Shown here piece by piece: positions 5,451 through 5,528 of a stretch of 5,528 nucleotides of DNA. Within the stretch, counting starts at the first letter, position 1. Each line of letters begins with the position of its first letter. The notes beneath the pieces are model-generated. The model saw only the letters and a list, made by a program, of their open reading frames with translations, searched no databases and was not told where the DNA came from. The translations under genes were made by a program, and so were the position numbers. Origin of the DNA: Desulfatitalea sp. (GTDB lineage: Bacteria; Desulfobacterota; Desulfobacteria; Desulfobacterales; Desulfosarcinaceae); assembly GCA_013041835.1 (NCBI GenBank), contig JABDRH010000633.1, positions 1-5,528 on the forward strand, in the 5' to 3' direction.

Positions 5451-5528
5451 GGCCCGGTTCGATCTGAGGGCTCAAAACCGCAGGAATAGCGGGCTATTTT
5501 GAGGATTTTGAGACCGAAGATCGGGCCA
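5450..5528. repeat. Imperfect inverted-repeat structure at the right edge
   Basis: TGGCCCG (5450-5456) pairs with CGGGCCA (5522-5528), and the pairing continues with ATCT (5462-5465) against AGAT (5518-5521) after a 5-base bulge. Inside, CTCAAAA (5471-5477) can pair with either of two TTTTGAG copies (5497-5503 and 5506-5512). CCGC (5478-5481) pairs with GCGG (5489-5492), and AATAGC/GCTATT (5485-5498) offers a competing stem. The layout resembles a folded intergenic repeat, the end of a small mobile element, or a structured RNA. The outer arm ends on the last base of the window, so the element may continue beyond it. Confidence 0.55.

Larger units (their letters stand above)
5019..5528. other. 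510-base non-coding region upstream of the operon
   Basis: No coding region is supported here on either strand. An open frame on the plus strand reaches 5387 but is the antisense shadow of the thiolase. The part next to the thiolase carries the Shine-Dalgarno site, the sigma-54-type promoter and three short dyads. Weaker symmetries lie further out: CGACA/TGTCG at 5224-5242, with CATTGC repeated at 5227 and 5243, and TGGTT/AACCA at 5287-5303. From about 5393 the sequence changes to repeat-like DNA running to the window end. The region looks visibly richer in A+T runs than the genes. Confidence 0.7.

Noticed and set aside
5456..5466. GGTTCGATC resembling a tRNA T-arm
   Set aside because: The flanking bases do not form the T-stem, and no anticodon or acceptor stem can be assembled around it.

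Overview
The window holds one compact, leftward (minus-strand) operon of five acyl-CoA metabolism genes, with mobile-element debris on its left edge and a repeat-like non-coding structure on its right edge. Read 5'->3' on the minus strand, the order is thiolase (5018-3798), transglutaminase-like cysteine enzyme (3798-3097), enoyl-CoA hydratase (3070-2291), a second crotonase-fold protein that looks like an enoyl-CoA isomerase (2253-1459), and a class III (CaiB/BaiF) CoA-transferase (1455-232). The junctions are tight: a 1-base stop/start overlap, then gaps of 37 bases or less, so the genes are almost certainly co-transcribed.

The organism is a bacterium with fairly GC-rich DNA. The gene content, a good -24/-12 (sigma-54) promoter match and the IS91-like debris fit a metabolically versatile anaerobe of the Desulfobacterota type, but this is inference from style; there is no taxonomic marker gene in the window.

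Left edge (1-231): a perfect 48-bp palindrome without spacer, then a decayed fragment of an IS91-type transposase on the minus strand. The fragment carries a 1-base frameshift, has lost a metal-binding His and appears to have an internal deletion. Right flank (5019-5528): a 510-base non-coding stretch. Next to the thiolase it contains a sigma-54-type promoter, with several short dyads 90-170 bp upstream of it that could be activator sites. At the far right lies an imperfect inverted-repeat structure ending on the last base. Both edges fall on repeat-like DNA, as expected if the window is a whole assembly contig that broke at repeats.

Working model (inference): the CoA-transferase activates a carboxylic acid by taking CoA from another acyl-CoA. 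The isomerase-like protein repositions or otherwise processes a double bond, the hydratase adds water, and the thiolase cleaves the resulting 3-ketoacyl-CoA. No acyl-CoA dehydrogenase, 3-hydroxyacyl-CoA dehydrogenase, transporter or regulator is present, so these steps must be encoded elsewhere. The most unusual member is the transglutaminase-fold protein, which is translationally coupled to the thiolase. Its role in an acyl-CoA operon is not obvious, and its acid catalytic position is substituted.
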